From Candidatus Omnitrophota bacterium (GTDB taxonomy: Bacteria > Hinthialibacterota > Hinthialibacteria > Hinthialibacterales > Hinthialibacteraceae), in NCBI GenBank assembly GCA_003598175.1, contig QZKN01000126.1:1-47303 (forward strand): 47,303 bases of DNA, written 5' to 3'. Each line of letters begins with the position of its first letter. Position 1 is the stretch's first letter. Position numbers and translations under genes: made by a program. The notes below the pieces were generated by a model. It was not told the DNA's origin, searched no databases, and worked only from the letters and a program-made list of their open reading frames with translations. This document shows positions 40,628-47,303 of this stretch, piece by piece.

Positions 40628-42214
40628 ATGGCGAAATTGGAACATTTGATAAAATTAAAAGAAGGCGTTGCCAGTTGGAATCTCTGGCGAAAAAGCAATG
40701 GGGGAATCCTCCCCGATCTGCGCAACGCCTGCCTGGTCGGATTGGATTTGCGCAAGATCAATTTCCGCTCGGTGGATTTGAGTCATGCGATTCTCAGCGA
40801 CGCCAATCTGGCGGAAGCGGAACTATCCGATTCCCTCTTACACGGCGCGGATTTGTCCTGCGCCAACCTGCAAGGGGCAAGCCTTTGCCGCAGCGATCTC
40901 AGCGAAGCGAATCTGGGAGAAGCCAATCTCAGCAAAGCGATTCTGGTCGAAGCGAATTTTCAGCGCGCCGATCTTTCTTATGCCAATCTCAAAAACGCCG
41001 ATCTGTTCGTGACCGATTTACGCGAAGCCGATGTCAGCGAGGCGAATCTGAGCGAAGCGAATTTGTTCGGGGCGGATTTTCGCGGCGCGACTCTGCGAAA
41101 TACTCTTTTTTGGTGCGCCATGGCCAGCGAATCCATGCTTGCCCGCGCAGACTTAACCAATGCGAATTTATGGATGGCGCAATTTCACCGCTGTGATATG
41201 ACCGATTCGATCGTGGAAAATGCCGTGGTTAAATTTCTGCGCATTCAGGAAATGACGGGAACGCCGAAACCGCCGGAACGTCTGCGCCTGGATGAAAAAG
41301 GAGAAAAAATCCTCAGCGGAAAAGAGGCGTTTGCGGTTTTCAAACAACCGGCGGTTTTAGAGATTTACCTCAGTTTACCGTTGAATCCCCTGCAAATGGG
41401 TTGCCTGCAACTGCATCTGGCCTCTCTGCATCAAAGCCAATGCGCCATGGGCGTTTCTCTGGTCGGCCAATGCACCGAAGGAACAGGGACGATTCTCAGT
41501 TTCCAATCGGATACCTATGAAGCAATCTATCAAGCATTTCATGACCTGATCGCCCCGTTCCCACGCGGCCAGGCGATCGATTGGACCAAAACATTCTCTG
41601 CCGTTCCCGCGGACGAACACAACAACAAAATCATCCTGTCCATGATGTCGCATTTGAAGAGCACAAACAAACGATGGCCCATGGCGCAACGATTGACCGA
41701 AGTGTTTCTCGATTTTCGCAATATGATTCTCTTTCACATCAGACACGTCGGGTACGGTCCGCACATGCAAATCGATATCAAACAGGATTTGCATCCGAAA
41801 GAACCGCTGGCCACAGACAAATTTCCGGAACCGCAGACCCGGAATTTTCTGCTTGTTCCGAAAGGAAACAAAAATAAAGTTTTTATCGAATGTGAAAAAC
41901 CAAAAAGTTCAATTGAACCGAATGCGCCGGATTCCAAACCGATTCCCCTCGCTTTCGCCGAGGAAATCGATCAATCTTCCCGTTTGACGGAAAACGTCAA
42001 GCGATTATTCCTGCTTGCCGATGAAGAACTCGAAATAACGGCCCTGAGTGAAGACGATAAAATCGATGTGAAGGACGATCTGATCAAACTGAAAAACGAA
42101 TTGGAAAAAGACCGGCCCGATGCGAATCGTATCAAGCGATATCTCAAACGCATCGCGGAACTCTCCACACCCACAGCGAAGATTCTTGTCAATCTGCTCA
42201 AGTTCGAGAAATAG
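40628..42214 (+). CDS. pentapeptide-repeat protein with unrecognised C-terminal half
   Basis: A 528-residue cytoplasmic protein. Residues about 30-200 are tandem pentapeptide repeats (A-D/N-L-X-X, for example ADLSCANLQGASL and EANLSEANLFGADF), which fold as a right-handed beta helix. Residues about 230-420 form a mixed alpha/beta region with no family I know (EIYLSLPLNPLQMGC, FHDLIAPFPRGQ). Residues about 450-528 are a helical tail of the form LKNELEKDRPDANRIKRYLK, like C-terminal tails of some effector-type proteins of mobile or conflict systems. No signal peptide. The ATG at 40628 has only a weak ribosome site; an ATG four bases earlier is in another frame. Role unknown; DNA mimicry (as in Qnr) or scaffolding are possibilities. 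Confidence 0.8.
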   Translation: MAKLEHLIKLKEGVASWNLWRKSNGGILPDLRNACLVGLDLRKINFRSVDLSHAILSDANLAEAELSDSLLHGADLSCANLQGASLCRSDLSEANLGEANLSKAILVEANFQRADLSYANLKNADLFVTDLREADVSEANLSEANLFGADFRGATLRNTLFWCAMASESMLARADLTNANLWMAQFHRCDMTDSIVENAVVKFLRIQEMTGTPKPPERLRLDEKGEKILSGKEAFAVFKQPAVLEIYLSLPLNPLQMGCLQLHLASLHQSQCAMGVSLVGQCTEGTGTILSFQSDTYEAIYQAFHDLIAPFPRGQAIDWTKTFSAVPADEHNNKIILSMMSHLKSTNKRWPMAQRLTEVFLDFRNMILFHIRHVGYGPHMQIDIKQDLHPKEPLATDKFPEPQTRNFLLVPKGNKNKVFIECEKPKSSIEPNAPDSKPIPLAFAEEIDQSSRLTENVKRLFLLADEELEITALSEDDKIDVKDDLIKLKNELEKDRPDANRIKRYLKRIAELSTPTAKILVNLLKFEK

Positions 42215-42216
42215 GA

Positions 42217-45000
42217 TTACTCGATCAATCCCAGAAATTCGATTTGCTGTTCCTCTCCCGTGATCATTCGGATTTGGTTATCGATGAACGATATTTCCAT
42301 GAATGCGGCGTCTTCCCGCAAACGCAACTCCATATTGCCAAAGCGCAAAAAAGAGCCATTGCATAAGGCAAGGGATCGATTTCCGTTCGGTTCGATGGTG
42401 ATCAGGCACACGGCGGCATCAAAAGCCAGGCTGATCGCCGATTGAATCACTCTTCCCTTGGGTTTGCGCAGGGAATCCGTGAAGGCGAAGTATTGGCGGC
42501 GGCCGTCTTTCAAATCAAGCTGAATCACGCCGCACATTTCACATGGCGTCGGTTGTCCCTGAAAGGTCAACGGTAGGCGGCGTATGGCCCGGATCGACGA
42601 TTCCCCTTCGTGCGGTTCGATAATTCCGGCGAAACAGGAGGCCAGCGGTGGTTGTTCCTGCGTCCGGCGAATCATCAGACGAGGAATCCATTCCGGACTG
42701 CCGCCAAACAGACCGGAATCGACCCAACATTCGGAGAGAGAGACTTGCGCTTTGTAAGTCAAATCCGTATAGCGCAGATGGATTTCCTTTTTTGCGGGGA
42801 GATACCCGTAACGGTCTTCCACCGTCCAATCCACTGACCAGCCGAAGGGGGGATTCGCATCGGTTCTGAAATTACGCATTTCCGTCTCGTGGCCGAAATC
42901 GGCGGAAGGCGTCAGCGTCAGATTTTTGGTTTCGCACTTGCCAAAAAAAGAGGACATGAACTTCGCATGATCGCGTCCGCCGGTGACGTGAAAAATGTCC
43001 ACCACATAAAAATCCTGCGGCGATATATCTACCAGCGCCACAGTACGCTCATATTGCTCACCTTTGATCAGATCGGGCGCGGATACACGGACCATATGAA
43101 CTTGTTTTCCGCTTCCCCACAACGTCGTCACACCCTTGGCGGCTTGCTGGTTATTGCCGTCCACAACAACGGTGTTGTGGGCGGCGGTTTTGGTGTACCA
43201 GACGGCTTTCGGCGCGCCCCAACCGCCGTAACCGACGGGCGGATAGCCGAAATCCGGCAATAAATCCAATCCTTTGGCGAACAAGCCGATGTTCAAACCG
43301 TCGCGATGGCTGTGCCGGCCGCCGGCGTCATGATCCAGCCAGACGGCGCGGCGATGGTCCCCTTCGCCTGACCGCAGGATCGACAGCCCCCACTCTTTTT
43401 TCTGAATATCGGATAAATGAATCTCTTTTCCCTTCGCATCGATGATGGTTTTGACCTTATTTTGAAATTCCTGCGGATTTTCAGCGCAAATATCGTGCGG
43501 CAGAGCGTCGAGTTGTTCGTCGTTGGCGTGATACAGTATTTTCACAAAATCCGTATCGCCAGTGAGTTCATACAAACGCCACAGAAATTGAAACATGGAC
43601 GGCTCGGCGCTCATCGCCGGCCGGGAAAACGTCACGCCGCCATACCGCGGCGTTTCCATCCCGAATGAGCCGCAGTCGCCTTCGTGCGGGTAAAAACGAT
43701 CCAGGCACCAGGTATCGATATAAAAGCGATAGGTTTTATAGATGTCTTTGTGCTTTTCGTACAAATCAGCGAACAAAACCGGATCGAGCCGGTCGAAGCG
43801 GGCAATCAATTCGGCGAATCCATGAGGAAAGATGGCGCTGTACCCGGTCAAGCCCTTCTCGCCGGTCATTCCGTCTTCCAGGAGAGATTCGTTTGCAATA
43901 TCGGAAAGCAGAGAAAGGATTTTTTCGCGATTGTTCGGCCATTCCAGCACGGTTTCGATGGTGAGCAGGGCGATGGGAGTGCGCGGAAAATTGGATTCGA
44001 TGCGTTGGCGATGAGCAAGAGTATGGTGAAAGATATTGTTTTCGATGTTGGCCTGAATTTCGGTAAATGTGGATTTCCGGTTTTCGAGCGAAAATTCTTT
44101 TGCTTTAGCGGATAGGAATTGAACCAATTGCTCGTCGTTTTTAATGGCGTCGAAAATCCGATCATATCCCTGCGCCATTTCGCGCACCTCTTCACACGCA
44201 TCATGCCACGTCGACACGTACCCGCGATGACCGCGCGTTTCGTACACCCAGCCGATCTGGCTGAAATCAAATGTGGGATATACATCCGCAACCCGATCGA
44301 GCAGAATAGCGGCCTTGCGGGCATAAACCGAGTCACCGGTGACAAGGTAGGCTTCGCTCAAACTGGCGATTCCGCCTATAATTTTCTGGCGCCACTGCCC
44401 GGCGGAAAGATAATAGCCGATGAAACGCCAACGCTTTTCCCCTTCGACATACCCTTCGCCGTCATCCACGCCGAACGAACGCAAAGGATCATTACCATCG
44501 GCATGTTCCGCATGGAAAAGCAACGTCCGATCCGCCCGGTTGGGATCAAAAACGCCGTGCTCGTTCAATCCCGATCGGTAATACGCTTGAAAATCATTCG
44601 TGGGAAACAACGCCGCGCAATTTGGGCAGCAAACCTTGAAGGGATGCTTCCAAACATCGATCTGCCAATTGTACATTTTGACGTCTTTTTTACACGCCGG
44701 GCAAATCCCGTCCGACCACACCATCCACGACGGCGAAATGGTCGGTCCGAACATCGCGTTCCATAGATCGTCGTCGGACGCCTCCAGCCACGGTCGGGAG
44801 CGCGCCGTAATACGTTCCTGAATTTCCCTCGCCCACGAATGCGATCGGGCATTGTCGATTGCGGTTTCAACAAGCGTATGCGGATAAAGCGCGCCGGCTT
44901 GTTTTTTGAAACGCCTTTCATGTTCCGACGAATAAGAAGTGGATAGAATAACGATAAGAAGCGAAATGATGATCCCTGTCTCCGAACTTTTTTTTCTCAT
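42217..45000 (-). CDS. secreted heparinase II/III-like lyase with zinc-ribbon-like N-terminus
   Basis: A 927-residue exported protein with a hydrophobic signal segment (about 9-24). Soon after comes a cysteine cluster, CPAC at 100-103 and CCPNC at 124-128, which looks like a zinc-ribbon insert. The (alpha/alpha) toroid follows (about 150-530), and then a beta-sandwich carrying GGRHSHRDGLNIGLFAKGLD, with His563 and His565, the hallmark of heparinase II/III-family lyases. The C-terminal 300 residues are beta-rich. It is expected to cleave an acidic polysaccharide by beta-elimination. It differs in order and size from the lyase at 7238-11332, so the two probably have different substrates. The start ATG at 45000 has a weak GGGAATGGA upstream. 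It converges on the pentapeptide gene with 2 bases between stops. Confidence 0.8.
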   Translation of the reverse strand: MRKKSSETGIIISLLIVILSTSYSSEHERRFKKQAGALYPHTLVETAIDNARSHSWAREIQERITARSRPWLEASDDDLWNAMFGPTISPSWMVWSDGICPACKKDVKMYNWQIDVWKHPFKVCCPNCAALFPTNDFQAYYRSGLNEHGVFDPNRADRTLLFHAEHADGNDPLRSFGVDDGEGYVEGEKRWRFIGYYLSAGQWRQKIIGGIASLSEAYLVTGDSVYARKAAILLDRVADVYPTFDFSQIGWVYETRGHRGYVSTWHDACEEVREMAQGYDRIFDAIKNDEQLVQFLSAKAKEFSLENRKSTFTEIQANIENNIFHHTLAHRQRIESNFPRTPIALLTIETVLEWPNNREKILSLLSDIANESLLEDGMTGEKGLTGYSAIFPHGFAELIARFDRLDPVLFADLYEKHKDIYKTYRFYIDTWCLDRFYPHEGDCGSFGMETPRYGGVTFSRPAMSAEPSMFQFLWRLYELTGDTDFVKILYHANDEQLDALPHDICAENPQEFQNKVKTIIDAKGKEIHLSDIQKKEWGLSILRSGEGDHRRAVWLDHDAGGRHSHRDGLNIGLFAKGLDLLPDFGYPPVGYGGWGAPKAVWYTKTAAHNTVVVDGNNQQAAKGVTTLWGSGKQVHMVRVSAPDLIKGEQYERTVALVDISPQDFYVVDIFHVTGGRDHAKFMSSFFGKCETKNLTLTPSADFGHETEMRNFRTDANPPFGWSVDWTVEDRYGYLPAKKEIHLRYTDLTYKAQVSLSECWVDSGLFGGSPEWIPRLMIRRTQEQPPLASCFAGIIEPHEGESSIRAIRRLPLTFQGQPTPCEMCGVIQLDLKDGRRQYFAFTDSLRKPKGRVIQSAISLAFDAAVCLITIEPNGNRSLALCNGSFLRFGNMELRLREDAAFMEISFIDNQIRMITGEEQQIEFLGLIE

Positions 45001-45069
45001 GATTTGGTTCCATTCCCTATTATCTACTTGATACTCTATTCTATCACATAATAACGCTTGATCAGGAAA

Positions 45070-45288
45070 TCAATCCGTGTGATTCCATTCTTCATCGCGG
45101 ATTCCCGCTTGCCGAAGAATTTCTTTTAGCAAATTCACATTGATTTCTTTCGAACCATGAGGATTGGGGATATGTACTTTTTTCTTTCCTTTTTTCATGA
45201 ACTGATGTTTTCCTCCGGAGAGCGGTCCTTCGAATCCTAATAATCGAAATTTAAGGATCAGCTCTTTGCGGGAAATCGTGGGCGCCAT
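45070..45288 (-). CDS. hicA: HicA-family mRNA interferase toxin
   Basis: A 72-residue toxin of the HicA type, a dsRBD-like fold that cleaves mRNA without depending on ribosomes. The signature LGFEGPLSGGKHQFMKKGKK has the catalytic His28, followed by VHIPNPHGSKEINVNLLKEILRQAGI. I chose the ATG at 45288; a GTG two codons upstream overlaps the hicB stop and is possible. No own ribosome site, so it is coupled to the antitoxin. The order is antitoxin first, then toxin, which is the less common hicBA order. Confidence 0.88.
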   Translation of the reverse strand: MAPTISRKELILKFRLLGFEGPLSGGKHQFMKKGKKKVHIPNPHGSKEINVNLLKEILRQAGIRDEEWNHTD

Positions 45289-45290
45289 GA

Positions 45291-45542
45291 TCACGCAACT
45301 TTTTCGTGTTTTACTTTGATCTCGATACCATCGACAATTGGAATTTCATCGCCATCATGGATTTTCAATATCAACCACTCTTCCAACACTTCCAGCAATT
45401 CGCTCCGACATTCCTCAACTGTATCTCCGCTAGCCCACACTCCTTCAAATCCGGGGATTTCCACAAACCATTCTCCGTGATCGAGCATTTTATAATGGGC
45501 TCTTTTCAGCGATGCGTTCAAATAGGCTTGGATCATATCCAT
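45291..45542 (-). CDS. hicB: HicB-family antitoxin
   Basis: An 83-residue antitoxin with the partial RNase H-like HicB fold: HGEWFVEIPGFEGVWASGDT and VEECRSELLEVLEEWLILK. There is no DNA-binding domain after residue 70, so autoregulation through this protein would need another partner. Its stop overlaps the toxin's possible GTG start. The start ATG at 45542 follows GAGGAGAGG directly; an ATG at 45536 has better spacing and could be used instead. Expressed from an extended -10 promoter at 45567-45572. Confidence 0.88.
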   Translation of the reverse strand: MDMIQAYLNASLKRAHYKMLDHGEWFVEIPGFEGVWASGDTVEECRSELLEVLEEWLILKIHDGDEIPIVDGIEIKVKHEKVA

Positions 45543-45566
45543 CCTCTCCTCATTGAAATTATTTCC

Positions 45567-45572
45567 ATTATA
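45567..45572 (-). promoter_or_regulatory. extended -10 promoter of hicBA
   Basis: On the minus strand TGGTATAAT is a perfect TGnTATAAT extended -10 box. No good -35 lies 17 bases upstream. It sits between the Nudix stop (45607) and hicB; transcription would begin about 18 bases before the hicB ATG. Confidence 0.6.
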
Positions 45573-45606
45573 CCATGCGATTCATTTTTAATAAAATCGG
45601 ATGTAT

Positions 45607-46083
45607 TTATTCACCAAGAAAGAATTTTCCTTCGTATCGATTCACATAATCATCCAACACCTGCCGGTGAACCGGCACGATGTCGCCGGGCAATGCCTCC
45701 AATCCAAACCATCGAACCTCGCATCCTTCCACGCCATCCACTTCGGGCTCGCCTTCCCATTCCCGCACGATAAACGCCAGGGCAAATGGTTGAATTTGAT
45801 CTCCGTTGGGATAACTGAACTGTTGATTCTTTCCCGAATACAGCGCCATCGGTTCGGCGGATAGGACCTGCAGCGAAGTTTCTTCCCTCACTTCGCGGTG
45901 CAACGTCTCCATTGCCGTCTCGCCGATCTCCACCGCCCCGGCGGGCAATCCCCAAATATTCATATCCGTTCGTTTTTGCAGTAAAACCTGCCCTTTTTCG
46001 TTTAAAATCAGAGCGCGCACGCCGGGCAGAAATATGCGGGCGTTTCCAACCAGTTTTCGTATTTCTTTTACGTAGTTTTCCAT
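45607..46083 (-). CDS. Nudix hydrolase
   Basis: A 158-residue Nudix pyrophosphatase. The Nudix box is present at about 49-71 as GAVEIGETAMETLHREVREE, with the metal-binding REVREE; the usual Gly near its end is Ser, a tolerated change. RALILNEKGQVLLQKRTD before it is the normal strand. I chose the ATG at 46083 over a GTG two codons upstream; neither has a strong ribosome site. The substrate (dNTP, ADP-ribose, NADH or others) cannot be told. It is the gene before hicBA on the same strand, with 64 bases between. Confidence 0.9.
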   Translation of the reverse strand: MENYVKEIRKLVGNARIFLPGVRALILNEKGQVLLQKRTDMNIWGLPAGAVEIGETAMETLHREVREETSLQVLSAEPMALYSGKNQQFSYPNGDQIQPFALAFIVREWEGEPEVDGVEGCEVRWFGLEALPGDIVPVHRQVLDDYVNRYEGKFFLGE

Positions 46084-46152
46084 ATTCACACAACCAAATT
46101 TATTCTGTCGTTTGTTCTTGCATGGAAGAAACGAAGTCGATAGTCGCCATGA

Positions 46153-46965
46153 TCAATGGTTAAGACATTTTTCGGCGCACTGCGTCAGGAAGAAATCCTT
46201 GGCGGCGTTTTCACCCGCAAACGGTTGAGTCCATGAGCCATAAACCGGATTGGGAATCATAAACCACTGGTTCCCCCACCTGGCTTGATAGCGCTCCGGA
46301 TTATCCCCTGTCACCTCTTCCGATTCGCCGGTCGCCGGATCGATCTCGCCCATGAAATCCCCCAGGCTGTCTCCCAGCATGGCAATAATCTCATAGCGGG
46401 ACGCCACTTCTCGATACCGGCTTTGTTTGGTTTTCATGCCGGGCGATTTCAACAGAAAAACCGCCTGCTCCACATTCCGCACGCCGATCAGTCGCAACGC
46501 TTTTTGGCTGTCTTCCAATTGATAATCGTTCCGATTGGACACATACACCATGGTGATCCCTTTCTCCATCCCCAGAACCGCATTGATGAAATCCACGGCG
46601 CCGGGAACGGCGCCGACACGATATGCCCGCGTCGGATCGACGCTTTCCCGCACCCATTCGTCCCATCGCTCCTGGCTGAATGGGCGGCCGCTTATGCGCG
46701 AATAGGCATGAAAACGACCGTTGTCGAGGACGGTTTCGTCAAGATCGGCTACGATCGCGGGCGGCTTCGATGCGGAGGCGGGATCGTATTGACGCACCGC
46801 TTCCAACGCCTGTTTATACGTTTGCAAACAAACGGCCCGATATTCACCCGACGCCTGCCGCCACAACAGCCCGAGGTTGTTTTCTGTTGTAACGATGGAT
46901 GTGCAGGCAGAAAGAAAACTGCAGAGAAATAACAATATCATCATAATTCGTTGTGAACAATGCAT
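46153..46965 (-). CDS. e(P4)-family lipoprotein acid phosphatase / 5'-nucleotidase
   Basis: A 270-residue lipoprotein: signal peptide and lipobox LSAC with Cys21, then a HAD phosphatase domain. The catalytic motif is VADLDETVLDN (Asp74 and Asp76), followed by FSQERWDEWV, the motif II Ser in VYVSNRND, and motif IV GDSLGDF. This matches the class C acid phosphatase/lipoprotein e(P4) family, which in Haemophilus removes phosphate from NMN and nucleotides at the outer membrane. Likely releases phosphate or nucleosides for uptake. Anchored lipoproteins of this kind support a diderm envelope. Single gene with 69 bases to the Nudix start. Confidence 0.92.
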   Translation of the reverse strand: MHCSQRIMMILLFLCSFLSACTSIVTTENNLGLLWRQASGEYRAVCLQTYKQALEAVRQYDPASASKPPAIVADLDETVLDNGRFHAYSRISGRPFSQERWDEWVRESVDPTRAYRVGAVPGAVDFINAVLGMEKGITMVYVSNRNDYQLEDSQKALRLIGVRNVEQAVFLLKSPGMKTKQSRYREVASRYEIIAMLGDSLGDFMGEIDPATGESEEVTGDNPERYQARWGNQWFMIPNPVYGSWTQPFAGENAAKDFFLTQCAEKCLNH

Positions 46966-47203
46966 CGCGTATTTTCTCCTGTTCTCACACGGCTATTTGA
47001 AAAAAACGCATCCTCTTTTCTCGTTAAGGATTCCATGCGCGCTCTCACCCGAGCAAAAATTTTGTAATACATAAAAAAACCTACGCTCACCGGCATTTGG
47101 TTTTGCCGTAATAGATTCCATCAAATAGGGTACAATGTTTGGCTGGTAAAACGTAGCACAAAAACGCATGTTCTGAAAGAAAAGCGTGATTTTTCACCCC
47201 AAA

Positions 47204-47303
47204 TTACTGTTTCGGTTTCAAATCACTCCATTCGTAAATCTCAATGCGAAGTGTGATTGGTTCTTTCTGCCCGCCCATGATTTCTCGTTCCCTCTGCTCT
47301 CCG
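47204..47303 (-). CDS. 3' end of a gene entering from the right edge
   Basis: A minus-strand frame open to the window edge stops with TAA at 47206-47204. Its last 32 residues end EPITLRIEIYEWSDLKPKQ. Balanced composition and no internal stops suggest a real C-terminus, but the piece is too short for identification. Between it and the phosphatase gene (46966-47203) I see nothing. Confidence 0.4.
   Translation of the reverse strand, partial: GEQREREIMGGQKEPITLRIEIYEWSDLKPKQ

Noticed and set aside
1..47303. tRNA, rRNA and CRISPR arrays
   Set aside because: Reading both strands I found no GGTTCRANTCC-type T-loop with a matching acceptor, no rRNA-like stretch, and no regularly spaced repeat. The only direct repeat is the 202-base tandem unit, which has no spacers.

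Overview
The window comes from a bacterial chromosome of about 50% GC with short intergenic spaces. It shows no phage, plasmid, rRNA, tRNA or CRISPR signal that I can find. Lipoprotein and signal-peptide secretion, two heparinase II/III-type lyases, a GH127 beta-L-arabinofuranosidase, a gingipain-like (C25) protease with CARDB domains, a DapL-type lysine/peptidoglycan route and many short palindromic repeats suggest an uncultivated diderm bacterium that degrades polysaccharide and protein, in or near the PVC/FCB, Hydrogenedentes or Sumerlaeota-type lineages. That placement is inference from gene content, not from a phylogeny.

Layout. 1-3.4 kb (minus): two phenylacetate-CoA-ligase-type enzymes bracketing a double-ACT protein, as in aromatic amino acid fermentation loci. 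3.9-6.9 kb (minus): a secreted amidohydrolase and sigma-54 (rpoN). 7.2-19.3 kb (plus): a giant secreted heparinase-like lyase, a TauE/SafE permease, argC with a clear promoter and terminator, and a 1803-residue C25 protease. 19.3-24 kb (minus): cupin-dapL, then a 202-bp tandem repeat, then GH127. 24.7-28.7 kb (plus): the most unusual locus, a heavy-metal-type permease fused in frame to an HflK-like SPFH domain, followed by HflC-like and HflK-like genes in one operon. 28.8-32.3 kb (minus): an AbiEii-like nucleotidyltransferase with a small overlapping partner, then GT2-tlyA-nadK. 32.7-36.8 kb (plus): a sigma-54-activator-like AAA+ protein with degenerate receiver and GAFTGA loop, an intrinsic terminator, then a GT4 glycosyltransferase with an inserted beta-sandwich and a coupled methyltransferase. 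37-42.2 kb (plus): a five-cysteine mini-protein, adk, a secreted unknown, murB, engB and a pentapeptide-repeat protein. 42.2-47.3 kb (minus): a second heparinase-like lyase with a zinc-ribbon-like N-terminus, hicBA toxin-antitoxin, a Nudix hydrolase, an e(P4)-type lipoprotein phosphatase and the tail of one more gene.

How it fits together: the secreted lyases, GH127 and C25 protease point to extracellular breakdown of acidic and arabinose-containing glycans and of protein. The CoA ligases and ACT protein suggest use of the resulting aromatic amino acids. The sigma-54 gene and an atypical activator lie in the same window, but I see no convincing -24/-12 promoter here. The permease-SPFH operon is the best candidate for an undescribed system: it suggests that an HflKC-like membrane scaffold is physically tied to a metal exporter. 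All functions are inferred from motifs recognised by eye; no database search was run.
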